A stretch of DNA of 64,000 bases from Vanrija pseudolonga (Eukaryota > Basidiomycota > Tremellomycetes > Trichosporonales > Trichosporonaceae), in assembly GCF_020906515.1 (NCBI RefSeq), contig NC_085850.1:1674001-1738000 (forward strand). The letters are read 5' to 3'. This document shows, one piece after another, positions 1-11,377 of this stretch. The position numbers and the translations under genes are program-made. Numbering within the stretch: the stretch's first letter is position 1; each line of letters opens with the position of its first letter. A model generated the notes under the pieces. It ran no database searches. It had not been told where the DNA came from and saw nothing but the letters and a program-made list of their open reading frames with translations.

Positions 1-798
1 GACCTCTTCCGCCAGCCCAAGGCCGCGCCGAAGCAGTCGACGCGGCCCGTAGCCGGGCGTGGGCCGAGCACCGCGCGTGGTGCTGCTGTGCCCTCGATCC
101 GTACGACGCGCCCAGCGTCCGCCGCCGCTCCCCGTTTTGGCAGTGCCACCGTGACGCCTTCGCTGAGGACCACGCGCCCGGCGTCGGTCGCGACCACGGC
201 TACCTCGACCACCCGTCCTCTAGTTGCGCGTCCGGCCTCGACGGCCTCGAGCCGCCCAACCACATCCTCGGGCCGTTCTGCTTCCATCAGCATCCCCGTC
301 ACCCGCCCACTGGTCATTGCGCCGCGTACTGGACGCCCGGCCACGACGTTACGCCCACTGGCGACGGCCTCCTCGGCGCGGCAGGCGACGCTCGCCCCTC
401 CGGCTACATCTCGCTCGCCGTCGAACCCGTCGTCTCCAGCGTCGGACGCGTTCGCGTTCGACTCGGCCGCGTTCGACTTTGACCTCGACCTCGACTTTGA
501 GGCGCTCACGCCTGACCTGACCCCCGACCCGTCCCCCAAGCGTGCCGACTCGGCGACGCTCCCCATTTTCCGCAACGAGCCGTCCGAGACGCCCACCATT
601 GACGCCATGCTCGCCGAGCTCGCCGTTGCCAACTTTATGGCTGCCGGCGGCGTGTCCAACTTTGAGGCCGAGGGCCTTGCTCCGCTGTCCAACACGCCCG
701 GCGCGGAAAACCACTTTGACCACGTTAGAAACGTGTACGGCGTGGCTGCCCTCGAGGCGGCCCACATTGCCGCCAACAAGCGCGACGAGCGTCGCTAG
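1..798 (+). CDS. C-terminal part of a Ser/Thr/Pro/Ala-rich protein of unknown function (cut by left edge)
   Basis: Frame 1 is open from the first base to a TAG at 796-798, so the gene starts outside the window. The visible 265 residues are mostly disordered, with repeats around TTRPAS and ARPAS, then an acidic Asp/Phe-rich patch (FDLDLDFEALTPDLTPD). The last ~70 residues, starting near PSETPTIDAMLAELAV, are more complex and could form a short helical domain. I recognise no family and no catalytic motif. The protein may be regulatory or a scaffold, but this cannot be said from the sequence. It ends tail to tail with the caprin-like gene, about 400 bp away. Confidence 0.6.
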   Translation, partial: DLFRQPKAAPKQSTRPVAGRGPSTARGAAVPSIRTTRPASAAAPRFGSATVTPSLRTTRPASVATTATSTTRPLVARPASTASSRPTTSSGRSASISIPVTRPLVIAPRTGRPATTLRPLATASSARQATLAPPATSRSPSNPSSPASDAFAFDSAAFDFDLDLDFEALTPDLTPDPSPKRADSATLPIFRNEPSETPTIDAMLAELAVANFMAAGGVSNFEAEGLAPLSNTPGAENHFDHVRNVYGVAALEAAHIAANKRDERR

Positions 799-1196
799 CC
801 GCCACAGTACTGTCACGCAGGTCTCTTGTCCCGACTCACGAACTTTTTCCTCCTCGAACATTGGTTCCTGTAACCAACTTGTATTTTACGAACGACGCTT
901 ACGTCCAAACAAAACGTTACCTGTATTACCCCGTTGTACCAGTTCTTTGTCGAAGCGCCAGGCGCTAGCCATGCATGATGTGCTGATGCGGGTGCAGTGG
1001 GTGTGGCGCAGGCGCAGGTGCAGTCGGTGCTCACATCGTTTCGTGATTGTGTCTGCAATTCGTGAGGCCTCCCACAACTGCCCACGACAGGATAGAAGCC
1101 ATGCATGATGTCGCGGATGACCTGGCCCCATGACCAATTGCGAGGATATACTGCTGCTACTGCTGTCTTCATTTGTCACTTCTCTCCGCCCCACTC
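799..1196. other. Convergent intergenic spacer with a 15-bp direct repeat
   Basis: This stretch lies between two gene 3' ends and presumably holds both 3' UTRs. The 15-mer agccatgcatgatgt occurs at 967-981 and again at 1097-1111. No gene or RNA is visible. Confidence 0.5.
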
Positions 1197-2979
1197 CTAG
1201 AAAATCGGCGCGCTCGTAGGCGCCGCGGGCTGCGTCGTCTTGTAGATGCTCGGCTTGGGTTTTGGGGTCGCGGCGGCCGCGGCGTCACCGGCGGGCTTGC
1301 CGTTGCCCTTGTCGTCCTTGCGGGGGCGGGGCTGTCCGTCCTTGGCCTGGCCGTTGGTGCGGGGCTCTGAGGAGTCAGTCAAGTCGCATAAAATCAAACT
1401 CACGGCCACCATGCGCGCCGCCACGTCCACCACCACGCGCACCGCGCGCTGCACCGCCACGTCCGCGAGGCGTCGACACGCTGCGACGGACCGTCTCGAA
1501 GCCATCGCTGTCAACCGCCTGGTCGGCCGCCTGCGCCTGCTCCTTGGGCTGGCGGGGTCTGCCCTTGCCCTGCGCGCGCTCCTTGCGGGGCTGAGAGCCT
1601 TCGCCATCCTTGTTGCCGGCCGCCTTGTCGCCCTTGTCCGCCTTCTCGCCCTTGTCCGCCTTGTCACCCTTCTCTCTCTTCTTGCCGTCGCCGTTCTGCT
1701 GCTTGTTGCGCTGCTGCGAGGGCTTGCGGTTCTGCTGCTTCTTCTTCTCGCCGTTGGGCGCTGGAGACGAGGTGCCCGACGTGCCAGCGGCGACAGCCTC
1801 GGTCACCACCACGGTCTCAATTTGCTGGGTGATAACCGCGACACCATCGGCGCCGGCAAACGCGGCGCGCAGCTGCTCGGCAGCGTCGTGGTCGTCAGTC
1901 GTCTCGTCTTCGGCGGTCCAGTCGAGAGGCGTGAAGGGAGTCGAGGTCGCGGTAGGGGTCGTCGCGAGCGACTCAGCTGGCTCGTCCATCTCCTCACGCT
2001 CGATGGGCTCAACCACCTCGTACTCGACGTGCACGGCCTGCTCGGTGACCACCTCGAGCTCGTCTTCCTGCAAGAAGTTGAGAGCAGCGCCGCGGGAGAA
2101 GTTGGCAAGGTGCGGGGCGACAACGGCCGGCTCGTCAAAGTCAAAGGTGCGAGTGTGGACCTGCGGGGTGCGGTGGGGGTCAAACTCGACATCGTCGGAG
2201 AGGATCTCGGAGGCAAAGTCGCGAGTCGACTCGGCGGCCTCGACGGCGGTGCTGCCGACCTCGGTGGGGTCGGCCGGCTCGCCCGGCTCTCCGAGAAGCA
2301 CGAGAAGGCTGCGAACGCGGTCATCTGGAACGTGATTAGCGGGGCGACAGACTCGCACCGACGCACCTTCGTCGTCGTCGAGGCCTGTGCGGGGGGCAAC
2401 GAGGCCGGAGAGCACGTCGTGGCCCGCCTCACCGCCGGCCAGGAGGTCGTCGTACATGCGGCCGACACGGAGGATGTCGGTCGCGAGAACCTGGTCCTGG
2501 AGCGCGTACGGCAGGGTGAGGGGCGCAAACGTGAGGTTTGTGTGGTCGTTTGGCCTGGCCGGGTGGAGGAGCGAGTGGAGCTTGAGGAAAGCGGCGACCT
2601 GGGAGGCGATCGACAGCGTGTGGTCGCGGACGCGGGCGGTGACACGGTCCTCCAGGTCACGCTCTGCCGCCTCGCGCACCTCGCGCGTCTTGGCGGCCGC
2701 GACGAGCTCGGCGTCCTCCACCTGGCGGGAGAGCTCCTCGAGCTCGCGGCTGGCCGCCTCGAGCTGTGGCAGCGCAGCGAGGCCCGCGACCTGATCAGCG
2801 TTGAGGGTCTCGGCCGGCTTGTCGGCGTAGCCACGGAAGCGGAGCTAGGATGGTCAGGAAGCACAGGGCAGGCGTGTACGCACAATCTTCTTGTTGAGCG
2901 GCTTGAGGCGCCTGGAAATGAGCTCCTCGACGGGGCCGCGCTCCTTTGTCGGGGCGCTGGTGGCTTCGGGCGACGACAT
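1197..2979 (-). CDS. Caprin-like RNA-binding protein with a C-terminal RGG region
   Basis: Three exons (2979-2884, 2844-1404, 1366-1197) encode about 568 residues; both introns (39 and 37 nt) keep frame. Residues ~17-90 are coiled-coil-like and follow the spacing of the animal caprin-1 homology region: a basic stretch (RRLKPLNKKI), then LNADQ, then an acidic/hydrophobic helix (RELEELSRQVEDAE). A helical segment of ~100 residues follows. The second half is disordered and ends in Lys/Gly/Asp repeats (EKGDKADKGEKADKGDK) and an RGG cluster (RGRGGAARGARGGGRGG), typical of RNA-granule proteins. Caprin proteins bind mRNA and work with FMRP and G3BP in translational control; that role here is inference. 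Alternative: an unrelated coiled-coil RGG protein. It is divergent from PDCD5. Confidence 0.6.
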
Positions 2980-3334
2980 GTTGCGAGCGGTTATGAGCTA
3001 GCTATGTCGCGGAGGAGGGGGGAGAAAGGTAGAGTTGTGGATAGATGTCGAGGCTGGATGGGATTGAGATGTTGTTGGGTGGCTTGGAGTGGATCTGGGT
3101 GGATCGTGACGAGCAGCAGGGCAAGGAGGTCGCTTGACTCGTCGGCGGCGTCCTGCCAACAGAGTCATTCTGGTTAAATTGGAGCCCCGCGACGACGAAC
3201 TCACTCAGCGAACATTCCAGTCACGTGCGGGTCAGCTGTGTCCCTCGCTGGCTGGCTCTGGCTCTGGGCTAAACCCAAGAGGAACCCGCCGTCATCGTCA
3301 TGCACATCACCCACTCACTCACTCACACGACACC
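2980..3334. promoter_or_regulatory. Divergent promoter region between the caprin-like gene and PDCD5
   Basis: A 355-bp spacer between two start codons must hold both promoters. It ends in a run of cactcact/catcaccc just before the PDCD5 ATG. No TATA box or known factor site stands out. Confidence 0.45.
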
Positions 3335-4045
3335 ATGTCCTTCCAGCTCCCAGCAGGCATGCGCCCAGCCCAGCCCCCGTCCGGCGCGCAGGGCGGCAAC
3401 GGCGGTAACGGCAACAACGGAGGCGGCGGCGACGACGAGGAGCGCCGCGCCCGCGCCGCCCAGCAGGAGGAGATGAAGCGCAGCATGATCCAGGCCATGC
3501 TCGAGCCGGCCGCCCGCGAGCGCCGTGAGTGGCCACCTAGTGTACTGGTAGTACCGGCCTGCTAACACCGCCCCAGTCTCCCGGATAGCCCTCACCCGCC
3601 CCCAGCTCGCCGCGCAGGTCGAGGCGCTCCTCGTGCGCATGGGCCAGCAGGGGCAGATCCGCGGCCAGGTGTCAGACGACGCATTGAAGGGGCTGCTCGA
3701 GCAGGTGAGTGCGGCGCGAGCGTAGCGGCGAGGAGGAGCTGGCGAGCTGGCGGTGGCGAGGGCCATGTCTTCGTTGGGCTGGGCGTGATGGCCAGAAGCC
3801 TCTGCGGCGATCGCGGCTGTCACTCGCGCCACTGTGATGAGCAAGCACGCCAGCTTCTGGCCTGGCGGCATCTCACCATCTCACCATCGCCACACAAACG
3901 CTCACACACCCCGTAGGTCTCGAACCAGGCCGCGCCCAAGCCCCAGGCGCCGCAGCAGACGTCGGCGCGCAGCCGCACCCTCGGCTCGGGCATCACGATC
4001 CAGCGCAAGCGCGACGACTCAGACTCGGACGAGTATGACTTGTAG
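3335..4045 (+). CDS. PDCD5: PDCD5/TFAR19 family DNA-binding protein
   Basis: Exons 3335-3524, 3577-3704 and 3917-4045 give 148 residues. After a Gly/Asn-rich N-terminus (~30 residues) comes the conserved three-helix bundle: EEMKRSMIQAMLEPAARERL, then SRIALTRPQLAAQVEALLVR, then the VSDDALKGLLEQVS segment. The C-terminus is basic then acidic (QRKRDDSDSDEYDL), as in other members. Family members are small nuclear/cytosolic proteins linked to apoptosis and to tubulin folding through CCT in animals; the role in yeasts is poorly defined. Intron 1 ends with a clear gctaac branch site; intron 2 is long for this locus (212 nt). The frame across both junctions and the match to the family make the model solid. 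Confidence 0.9.
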
Positions 4046-4486
4046 GAGGCGAGCGCGGTGCGAGGCAGACGGCGAGGCAGCGCAGCCGTGCGCGCGGCTG
4101 CGGGCTGTTGAGCTACGGCGCCAACGACGAGGGATATTGAGTAGCAACGAGAACTCGGCTCCCGACATTCATATCGCACGAGCGACTGTGATGCAGTGTA
4201 TAATCTGTCTGCTTGTGGCGTGCAGCACACGCGCTGACTGTCGGTGTGCTGGTGTTCAGAGCTGGGTGCAGCGCTTGGCCCACACAAGCCTTGTATCTTC
4301 GTTGCGCGGCGTTGCCAGTACTCGCAGACCATCCTCTCCAATCGTCCCGCGAAGGTCACAAAGCCCCATTCAGCGTCACTGTCTCGCCCTTCCCTCCCCC
4401 CACCCCCTCCTCTCCGTTGACGCTTCCTGCGTCGCATACGACGCCCCTCCCCCGCCACACCCGCCTAACCATGCGTGCATATTTCT
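4046..4486. other. Convergent intergenic spacer
   Basis: 441 bp between the 3' ends of PDCD5 and the NDUFA2 gene. C-rich tracts (ccccccacc type) occur near 4390-4460. Open frames here have no family resemblance and look like chance in GC-rich DNA. Confidence 0.5.
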
Positions 4487-5200
4487 CTACTGGCCGGCAA
4501 GCTTGGCCAGCGCGGCGTTGACGTCGTTGGCCGAGAAGTTGTCGAGGCCGGTCTGCGACTCGACTCCGCGCTCTGTAACGTGACAGCGAGCGCAGCGAGC
4601 GAGCGGGCGATGCGAGCAGCGGGACGAGGGGCGAGAGGAGAGCGGGCGGGCGGTTCGTGAGAGAGTAAAGCGGTTGGTTGAGGATACGCGGAACGAGAAC
4701 GCAAGCCGTCAGCAATGACTCAAGAAGACGCCGACACGCTACGCCGCCTACGGCGCCATCGCGCCGCCGGCCCGCGCACACTCACCAAAGCGGACAAACG
4801 CGCGAGGGGACACGCCCTGCGCCTCGCGGATGAGCACCTTGACGTCGGGGTTGGACGCCTTGAGGGCGGGGTAGGACGCCGAGATCCATTGCCTGGATGT
4901 GGTGTCAGCGTGTGCGTGCTGTGCGGGTGGGGCCGGGAACGGAGCATGCTCCACGAGTTGCTCATCGTCGTTGTCGTTCGTCGTCACCGCCGTGGCACGT
5001 GGGGGCCTGGCACCGCGAGTATGTGACGCCGAGGCGAGTGACGACGACGACGAGACGAAGAGGAGGGAGCAAAGCCGGCTGCGACGACGCGCGCGCCCAG
5101 GCGCACTCTCCACTCACCTCACGCCGGCCGACGCTGGCGAGGTCTGGCACAGGTGCAGGCGGAGCTCCTTGACGGCCTTGGGCAGCTGCTTGAGGGACAT
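4487..5200 (-). CDS. NDUFA2: NADH:ubiquinone oxidoreductase (complex I) accessory subunit NDUFA2/B8
   Basis: Exons 5200-5118, 4892-4786 and 4572-4487 encode 91 residues, the usual length for this subunit. The thioredoxin-like fold is recognisable: KELRLHLCQTSPASAGVR, then ISASYPALKASNPDVKVLIR, then NFSANDVNAALAKL, each matching human NDUFA2 in order. It sits at the matrix-arm base of respiratory complex I in the mitochondrial inner membrane. The single early Cys of LCQTSP is kept; no second redox Cys partner is visible. Introns of 225 and 213 nt are long compared with most in the window. It is one of two complex I subunits here (see NDUFB4). Confidence 0.92.
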
Positions 5201-5410
5201 GGCGGTTTGTTGGTGGTGGGGTGGAGGGAGATGCGGGTTTGACTTGGCTCGGAGGTGGTTGGAGGGTGAGTGAGTGGGTGAGGGACGGCGGAAGCAAATT
5301 GGGGGTTGGTTGGCTTGAACGAGGCACCACCACGACGTTTGCACGACGGCTATCCGCCTCAACTGATGCAACTGATCCATGCGATACTGTACTCTACAAC
5401 ACTGCACACC

Positions 5411-8400
5411 CTATCCAAACGTCTGCGACGACCGCGTAGCGCGCTTCTGCTTGGACAGACGCCACGAGTCCTTGTCCTCGGCGAAGCGGTCAAACAGAGG
5501 CTCAATCTTCTCCTGCTTCTTGCGCTTGCTGATCCTGTTTTGGTCGGCGACCTTGAAGAATGTCGGCGCGACCTCGGACAGCCACTTGGGCTCAATCACC
5601 GTTACTTGGTGCATGTACTCCTTGGCCGTGAGCACCAACTCGTAGTAGATGCACCACTCGGGCGGCCGCTGGAAGATGGCGCTCGAAGGGTGGATCGACA
5701 CCGGTGTGCCTTCGACCAGCGTCTTGTAACCCTCCACGGGGTCCTTCTTGGCCGCGTTGCGGAAGAAGCCAGAGCAGATGGCCATTCGAACACGGTTGTA
5801 GTTGGTGCCGCACGACACAAGCTCGTGCTTGTACCGCTCCATGATGCCGACGAGCTGCTTGCGCACATTCTGCGCCGTCTTGACCGCACGCGTGTGGATA
5901 AAGTTCTCAAAGCACCATGGGTTGCTGAACTTTGATGCCTTCCAGCCATTGTACACAGCCATGAGGGTGAGGAGGTCACCTTCCGGCTGGTGGAACTTGG
6001 CCTTCTTGGCGTCCGCCTGCGACTGCTTGTCCTTTGGCCGGTAGAACACCTGTCCACCGGCTTGGAGCATGGCAACGATGGTGAGGGCTTCCTCGGAACA
6101 TCCGTAGTCGACCGACTTGATGAGCATCTTACACAGCATGGGGTCGAGGGGGAAGTCCGCCATCTTACGACCAACGCGGGTCAGAAGACCCTCGTCGTCG
6201 AGCGCGCCGAGGGCATACAGCTGCTCGAGAGCTGTCAACATGGTCGCTGCTGGTGGCGGGTCCATGAAGTCGAAGTTGATCAGGTCGTTGATACCCATTG
6301 CCTTGAGCGTCAGAATCGTAGACGCCAAATTGGTACGCTGGATTTCGGGGATGGGGTTGGGAAGCATTTCGTTGCGGTACGCGAGCTCGGTGTACAGGCG
6401 GTAGCACTTGCCGGGACCGGTACGGCCAGCACGACCAGAACGCTGGCGCGCCTGGGCCTGCGAGATCGGAGTGACAATGAGCGAGTCCATACCGAGCTTG
6501 GGGTCGTAGGCGTTTTGCTTTGAGAATCCCGGGTCGATAACGTAGTAGATACCGTCGATGGTGATACTCGTCTCGGCAATGTTGGTGGCAATGACGCACT
6601 TTCGTGCGCCGGGAGGCGGCGGGTCGAAAATCTTGGACTGCATCTCGGACGGCAGCGCAGCGTAGACGGGCAGGATAATGAGGTCGGGCACTTGTGGTCC
6701 TAGTGCCTTCACTCGTTCGAACAGGACCTCGCACGCCGTGTCGATTTCTTCTTGTCCTGTTAAGAACAGAAGAATATCGCCTGGAGGCTCCATGAGGTGG
6801 ATCTGGAGGATGGTGATGAGCGATGCTTCGAGGTAGTCGGGCTCGGGGTCCTTGGTGTACAGGATCTCGACGGGGAAGGTACGACCAGGAATCGTGAAGA
6901 TGGGGCAGCCCCAGAAGTACGTGGCGAACTTTTCGGCGTCGAGTGTGGCCGACGTACAAATCAGCTTGAGGTCAGGACGGCGCTTGCAAGCCTTCTTCAT
7001 GAGACCGAAGAGGACGTCGGTGGCGATGGTACGCTCGTGCGCCTCGTCGAGCATGATGACCGAGTACTTGGACGCATCGGGGTCGATAAGCAGCTCACGG
7101 AGGAGCATACCGTCCGTCATGAACTTGATCTTGGTCTCTGGGCTGGTCACATCCTCGAAACGGACGTTGTAGCCGACCTCGCCACCAAGGCGACAGCCAA
7201 CCTCCTCGGAGACACGCTTGGCAACCGACACGGCGGCGACCTTACGCGGCTGCGTACATCCCAGCTTGAGCCGCCCCAGTAAGCCCTCCTCGGCAAGATA
7301 CTGAGCCATTTGAGTCGTCTTTCCGGAACCAGTGTCGCCGACGACAACGAGAATCTGGTTCTCGCGAACAGCCTTGACGAGCTGGTCCCTCAACTTGTAG
7401 ATGGGCAAGGCGCGACGTTGCTCCTGAATGCTCAAGCTGGTGATACGCCCAAACGTCATCGACTTGTTGGCGCTCTTCCAGGCCGGCGTCTGCTGCGTCT
7501 TCTGGTTCATGAGGTTACCACGAAGATCCGAAGCGAACTGCTTGTCGGCTTGCTGTGCCATGGGGTCGAGCCATGGCTGGTTGACATTGCGTGCCTCCGA
7601 GTCGGCCTGGTCGTTGGCCTCCATTCGCCTCATATCCGCGCGCTCCTTGGCAAGCTGGCCACCGGCAAGAGCAGCACGGTTCATCGATCCGTCAGGTGCC
7701 TTGATAATCTTGACGGGGGAGATGTCGAGCGTGATCCTCGTCTGACCGGCAAGGAAGGCCGGCTCCTTCTCGTGCACCTCGATATCAATGTCCTCGTCGA
7801 TACCGTTGTCGCCCGCCGTCATCGAGTAGTCGTCGTCGAGGTCGGGGTAGTCGGCAGCGCTGACAGCACCACTGGCAATGAGCTGCTTGATCTCGAATCG
7901 TTCAGGACTTGACAACCGCTTTGCCGAGCCGCCGCGTCGCTCGTCGACGTGCAACAATGGTGTGGCGTGCAGAGGCGCAGAGTTGGCACCGGTGCCGACC
8001 CGCGCAGCGTGTCTTCTCAACTCGTCGTCGATCTCATCCTGTGTCTTGATCCGCAGGTGAGGAGACAGGTCCTCTCCAGTCTCCTGGTTGACGTCCTTCA
8101 TACTCAGCCCAACCTTGTCACCGGCCACGGACATGACCTTGACCTTGACGGGCTGATTCCGCCTGAGCAAGTCTGATGCCGACTCGACGCGCTGGCCACT
8201 AATGTTGGACACATGGACTAGGCCTTCTGTCCGTCCGGCAACACCCTGGAGGAGCACAAAGCCGCCAAAGTCGCGAACATTCGATACGGTGCCGTTGTAG
8301 ATCTTGTACAGGACTGGCCTGTCGTCGAGGCCTGGCCGTCCGCGGCTGGGGCCTGCCCTGTCGTCACGGTACGACGGCGCTCCCTGGCCTCCACGCCCAG

Positions 8401-9083
8401 CCCAGCCGTTGTCGCGGATGCCGCCACCGCTGTCACCGTTGCGGTCGTCGTTGTACCTATCGCGACCATAACCCCCACCGTTGCGGTCGTCGTAGCGCGA
8501 GCGCTTGGCGGATGGCTCGCCATCGATAAAGTCGTCGCTTGTAGGCCTGTTACGCCGTGACGCTGCGTCCTGAAGCTGGCTCATCGTCTTGTCCATGGAG
8601 AAATCAGGCAGCTTCTCCTCGCGGTCCTTGCCTTCCCGCCCGTCGAGGTATTTCTCCTCAGGCATCCACTCCTGGTCCGGCAAGCTCAGTCCGGGGAACT
8701 TGCGCGCCTGGAGCGACTTTTCTCCCGTCCCGCCTTCTGCCTGCGGCTTACCGGCCTCGGCCTTGGCCTTGGCCTTTGCCGCCTTGCGCTTGTACTTTGG
8801 GTGCATGGTAACGATCAGGCGGTCGAGGTTCTTGATGAACGAGTCGGGAAAGTCGGCACCAATGTCGCTCAGCTTCTTGGTGAACGCTTCGTATCCGCCC
8901 TTGCTCTGCTCGTGCATCTGGAACGTCAGGAGTGAAGCTTGGCGACCTTTGGTGTCAACTCACGGCAATGACAAACTCGGCCAGGTTTTTGTCCTGCAGC
9001 TTTGTGTGGTTGAACAGCTCTTGCTGAACTCGCGTGACGAGCGAGAGCAGCTCGAGCTTGTACAGCTCCTTGTCTGCGCCCAT
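5411..9083 (-). CDS. PRP22: DEAH-box pre-mRNA splicing helicase Prp22/DHX8
   Basis: Two exons (9083-8964 and 8917-5411; 46-nt intron) encode 1208 residues, close to human DHX8. Order of parts: a short N-terminal helical region, an Arg/Gly/Asp-rich linker, an S1 RNA-binding domain (~240-320, [16 protein letters not shown]), then the helicase core with motif [11 protein letters not shown] (~566-575), motif II DEAH (~664), SAT, and motif [10 protein letters not shown], followed by winged-helix, ratchet and OB-fold regions ending in a basic tail. The S1 domain plus DEAH core is diagnostic of Prp22, which releases spliced mRNA from the spliceosome and proofreads 3' splice-site use. The ATG at 9083 gives the conserved N-terminus; starting at 8917 would lose it. 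Confidence 0.95.
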
Positions 9084-9373
9084 GGTGTGCGGTGTTTACA
9101 GGTAAGATGCTGAAGAAAGAACAACTAACAGTAATCTCGGCGGCGGTCTTTCGAACTCGTCAACCTCCATCGCGATCCATCACCACTCACTCATTGCCAC
9201 CAGGGGCAATTTCCACGTCATTGTTTCCGTCCCTTATCACTCCTCCACCCTCCATGTCCGCCGCCCTGTTTGATGTCTGCTCCTATGCATTCTGTCCTTC
9301 CGAAGATGGGATATTACTTAAACTAATGCTTGGGTAGGCCTGGTATTGACCCTTTTTGTTCTGTTGTACAACC

Positions 9374-11377
9374 TTAAAGGTCCGTAACACAGCCGTGGCT
9401 GGCGTCCGAGACCAGCTTGGCGTACTTGTAGAGGGTACCCTTGGAAACCTTGAGAGGAGGGGCGACCCACTTCTCCTTGCGGCGAGCGAGCTCCTCGTCC
9501 GAAACGTCGACCGAGATCGAGTTGGCCTCGGCGTCAATGGCAATGACATCGCCGTCCTGGACGAGGGCGATGGGGCCACCGACCTGGGCCTCGGGGACGA
9601 CGTGACCGATAACGAAACCGTGCGAGCCACCCGAGAAACGGCCGTCAGTGAGACAGGCGACATCGTAGCCGAGACCAGCACCCATGATGAGCGACGTGGG
9701 CTTGAGCATCTCGGGCATACCGGGGCCACCCTTGGGGCCGAGGTAACGGAGGATGACAACAGTCTTCTGGCCCTTCTTGATAGAACCAGACTCGACAGCC
9801 TTGACAAACGAGTCCTCGTCGTCAAAGACACGGGCCTTGCCGGTGAACTGGAGACCCTCCTTGCCGGTGATCTTGGCGACCGAACCTCCGGGGGCGAGGT
9901 TTCCCTTGAGGATGCGGATGTGGCCAGTGGCCTTGATGGGGTCGGAGACGGGGCGGATGATGTCCTGGCCCTCCCAGAGCTTGGAGTGGGTAGCCATCCA
10001 CTCCTCGCAGTTCTCGCCGAGGGTCTTGCCGGTAACGGTAAGCTGGTCGCCGGTCATGAGGCCCTCCTTGATGAGGTAGTGGATAACCGAGGGGGTGCCA
10101 CCAATGGTGTTGATGTCCTCCATGACGTACTTGCCCGAGGGCTTGAGGTCGGCAAGGAAGGGGATGCGGTCCGAGACGCTCTGGAAGTCGTCAATGGTGA
10201 GGTCGATGCCGACCGACTTGGCGATGGCGATCAGGTGGAGGACGGCGTTGGTCGAGCCACCAAGAGCCATGGTGAGGACCATGGCGTTCTCAAAGGCCTC
10301 GCGGGTCATGATGTCGCGGGGGAGGATGTTCTTCTCGAGGAGGTTGAGCATGTACTTGCCGACCGAGTCGCACTCCATCAGCTTCTCGGGGTACTCGGCG
10401 GGGAACGACGACGAGCCGGGGAGGGCCATGCCGAGGGCCTCGGTGGCCGAAGCCATGGTGTTGGCAGTGTACATGCCACCGCAGGCACCAGAACCGGGGC
10501 AGGCATTGCGGATAGTCTCGTAGCGGATCTCCTCAGCCTCGGGGGTCTGACCCTCCTGGAGGTAACGGCCGTAGGCCTGGAAAGCCGAGACAATGTCGAC
10601 CTGCTCAACGGGGCGGCCAGTGGTTCCACCACCGCAGTGGCCGGGGCGGATAGTACCACCGTAGACCATGAGTCCGGGGCGGTTAAGACGGCCAAGAGCG
10701 ATGAGGGTACCGGGCATGTTCTTGTCACAGCCGGGGATGACGACCATGCCGTCGAGCCAGTGGCCGCCGGCGGCGGTCTCGACCTGGTCGGCGATGAGGT
10801 CACGCGACTGGAGCGAGTAGGTCACTGCAGAGTGAGCGCAGCTCTGGCAGCCGAGACGTAGTTGCTACTCACTGCCCTGGGTGCCCATCGAGATACCGTC
10901 CGAGACACCGACAGTGCCGAACTGGTAGCCAGTGATGCCGGCCTTGGTGAGCGACTTCTTGACACGCTGGCCGAGACCAAGGATGTGGGCGTTGCATCTG
11001 GGCTAGGTTAGGAGCTGCATGTTTGAAGCGCCATGCCGCTGGTGACGACTTACGGGTTGCCCTCGTACCTTCATGAGTGTTAGCGCCGCCTGATATCGTC
11101 CCGAAACACAATCGCACTCACCAAACCGAAGCGACACCGACCATGGGCTTAGCAAGGTCCTCAATGTTGTCAATGCCCTCGGTAGCGTAGAGCATGGCCT
11201 GGGATCGTTAGGGGGGCTTTGGGTGGGCCGTGCACCACCACATACCTGCGAGGCACCCTGCTGCTTGGGCTGGGTAATCTTTGCCGAGTAGCGGTTGAGG
11301 CCAGCGTTGGCCGTGGCCGACGACGAGAGGTGGCGCCTTGCGGCGGCGCCGGAGAGCGCCTTTGTGGGGTTGATCAT
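9374..11377 (-). CDS. ILV3: Dihydroxyacid dehydratase, mitochondrial (branched-chain amino acid synthesis)
   Basis: Five exons (11377-11246, 11198-11122, 11068-11054, 10997-10873, 10824-9374) encode 599 residues. The N-terminus is Ala/Ser/Arg-rich with no acidic residue in the first 40, as expected for a matrix presequence. Iron-sulfur cysteines are seen in YEGNPCNAH (~76), PGCDKNMPG (~149) and [14 protein letters not shown] (~231). The enzyme dehydrates dihydroxyisovalerate and dihydroxymethylvalerate to the keto acids leading to valine, leucine and isoleucine. Exon 3 is a 15-nt microexon that codes only part of the invariant VWYEGNPC motif, so its splicing is essential for the cluster site. 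A possible Gcn4-type element lies upstream. Confidence 0.95.

Noticed and set aside
2339-2372. Possible 34-nt intron (gtgcgagtc...ttccag, minus strand) in the caprin-like gene
   Set aside because: Removing it would shift the frame away from the long coding frame on both sides, with no second change to restore it.
1246-3177. 643-codon open frame on the + strand over the caprin-like gene
   Set aside because: It mirrors the codons of the minus-strand gene, has no family resemblance, and long antisense frames are common in GC-rich DNA.
9356-10861. 501-codon open frame on the + strand over ILV3
   Set aside because: It lies exactly antisense to a well-conserved enzyme exon and reads as low-complexity Asp/Gly/Val-rich protein.
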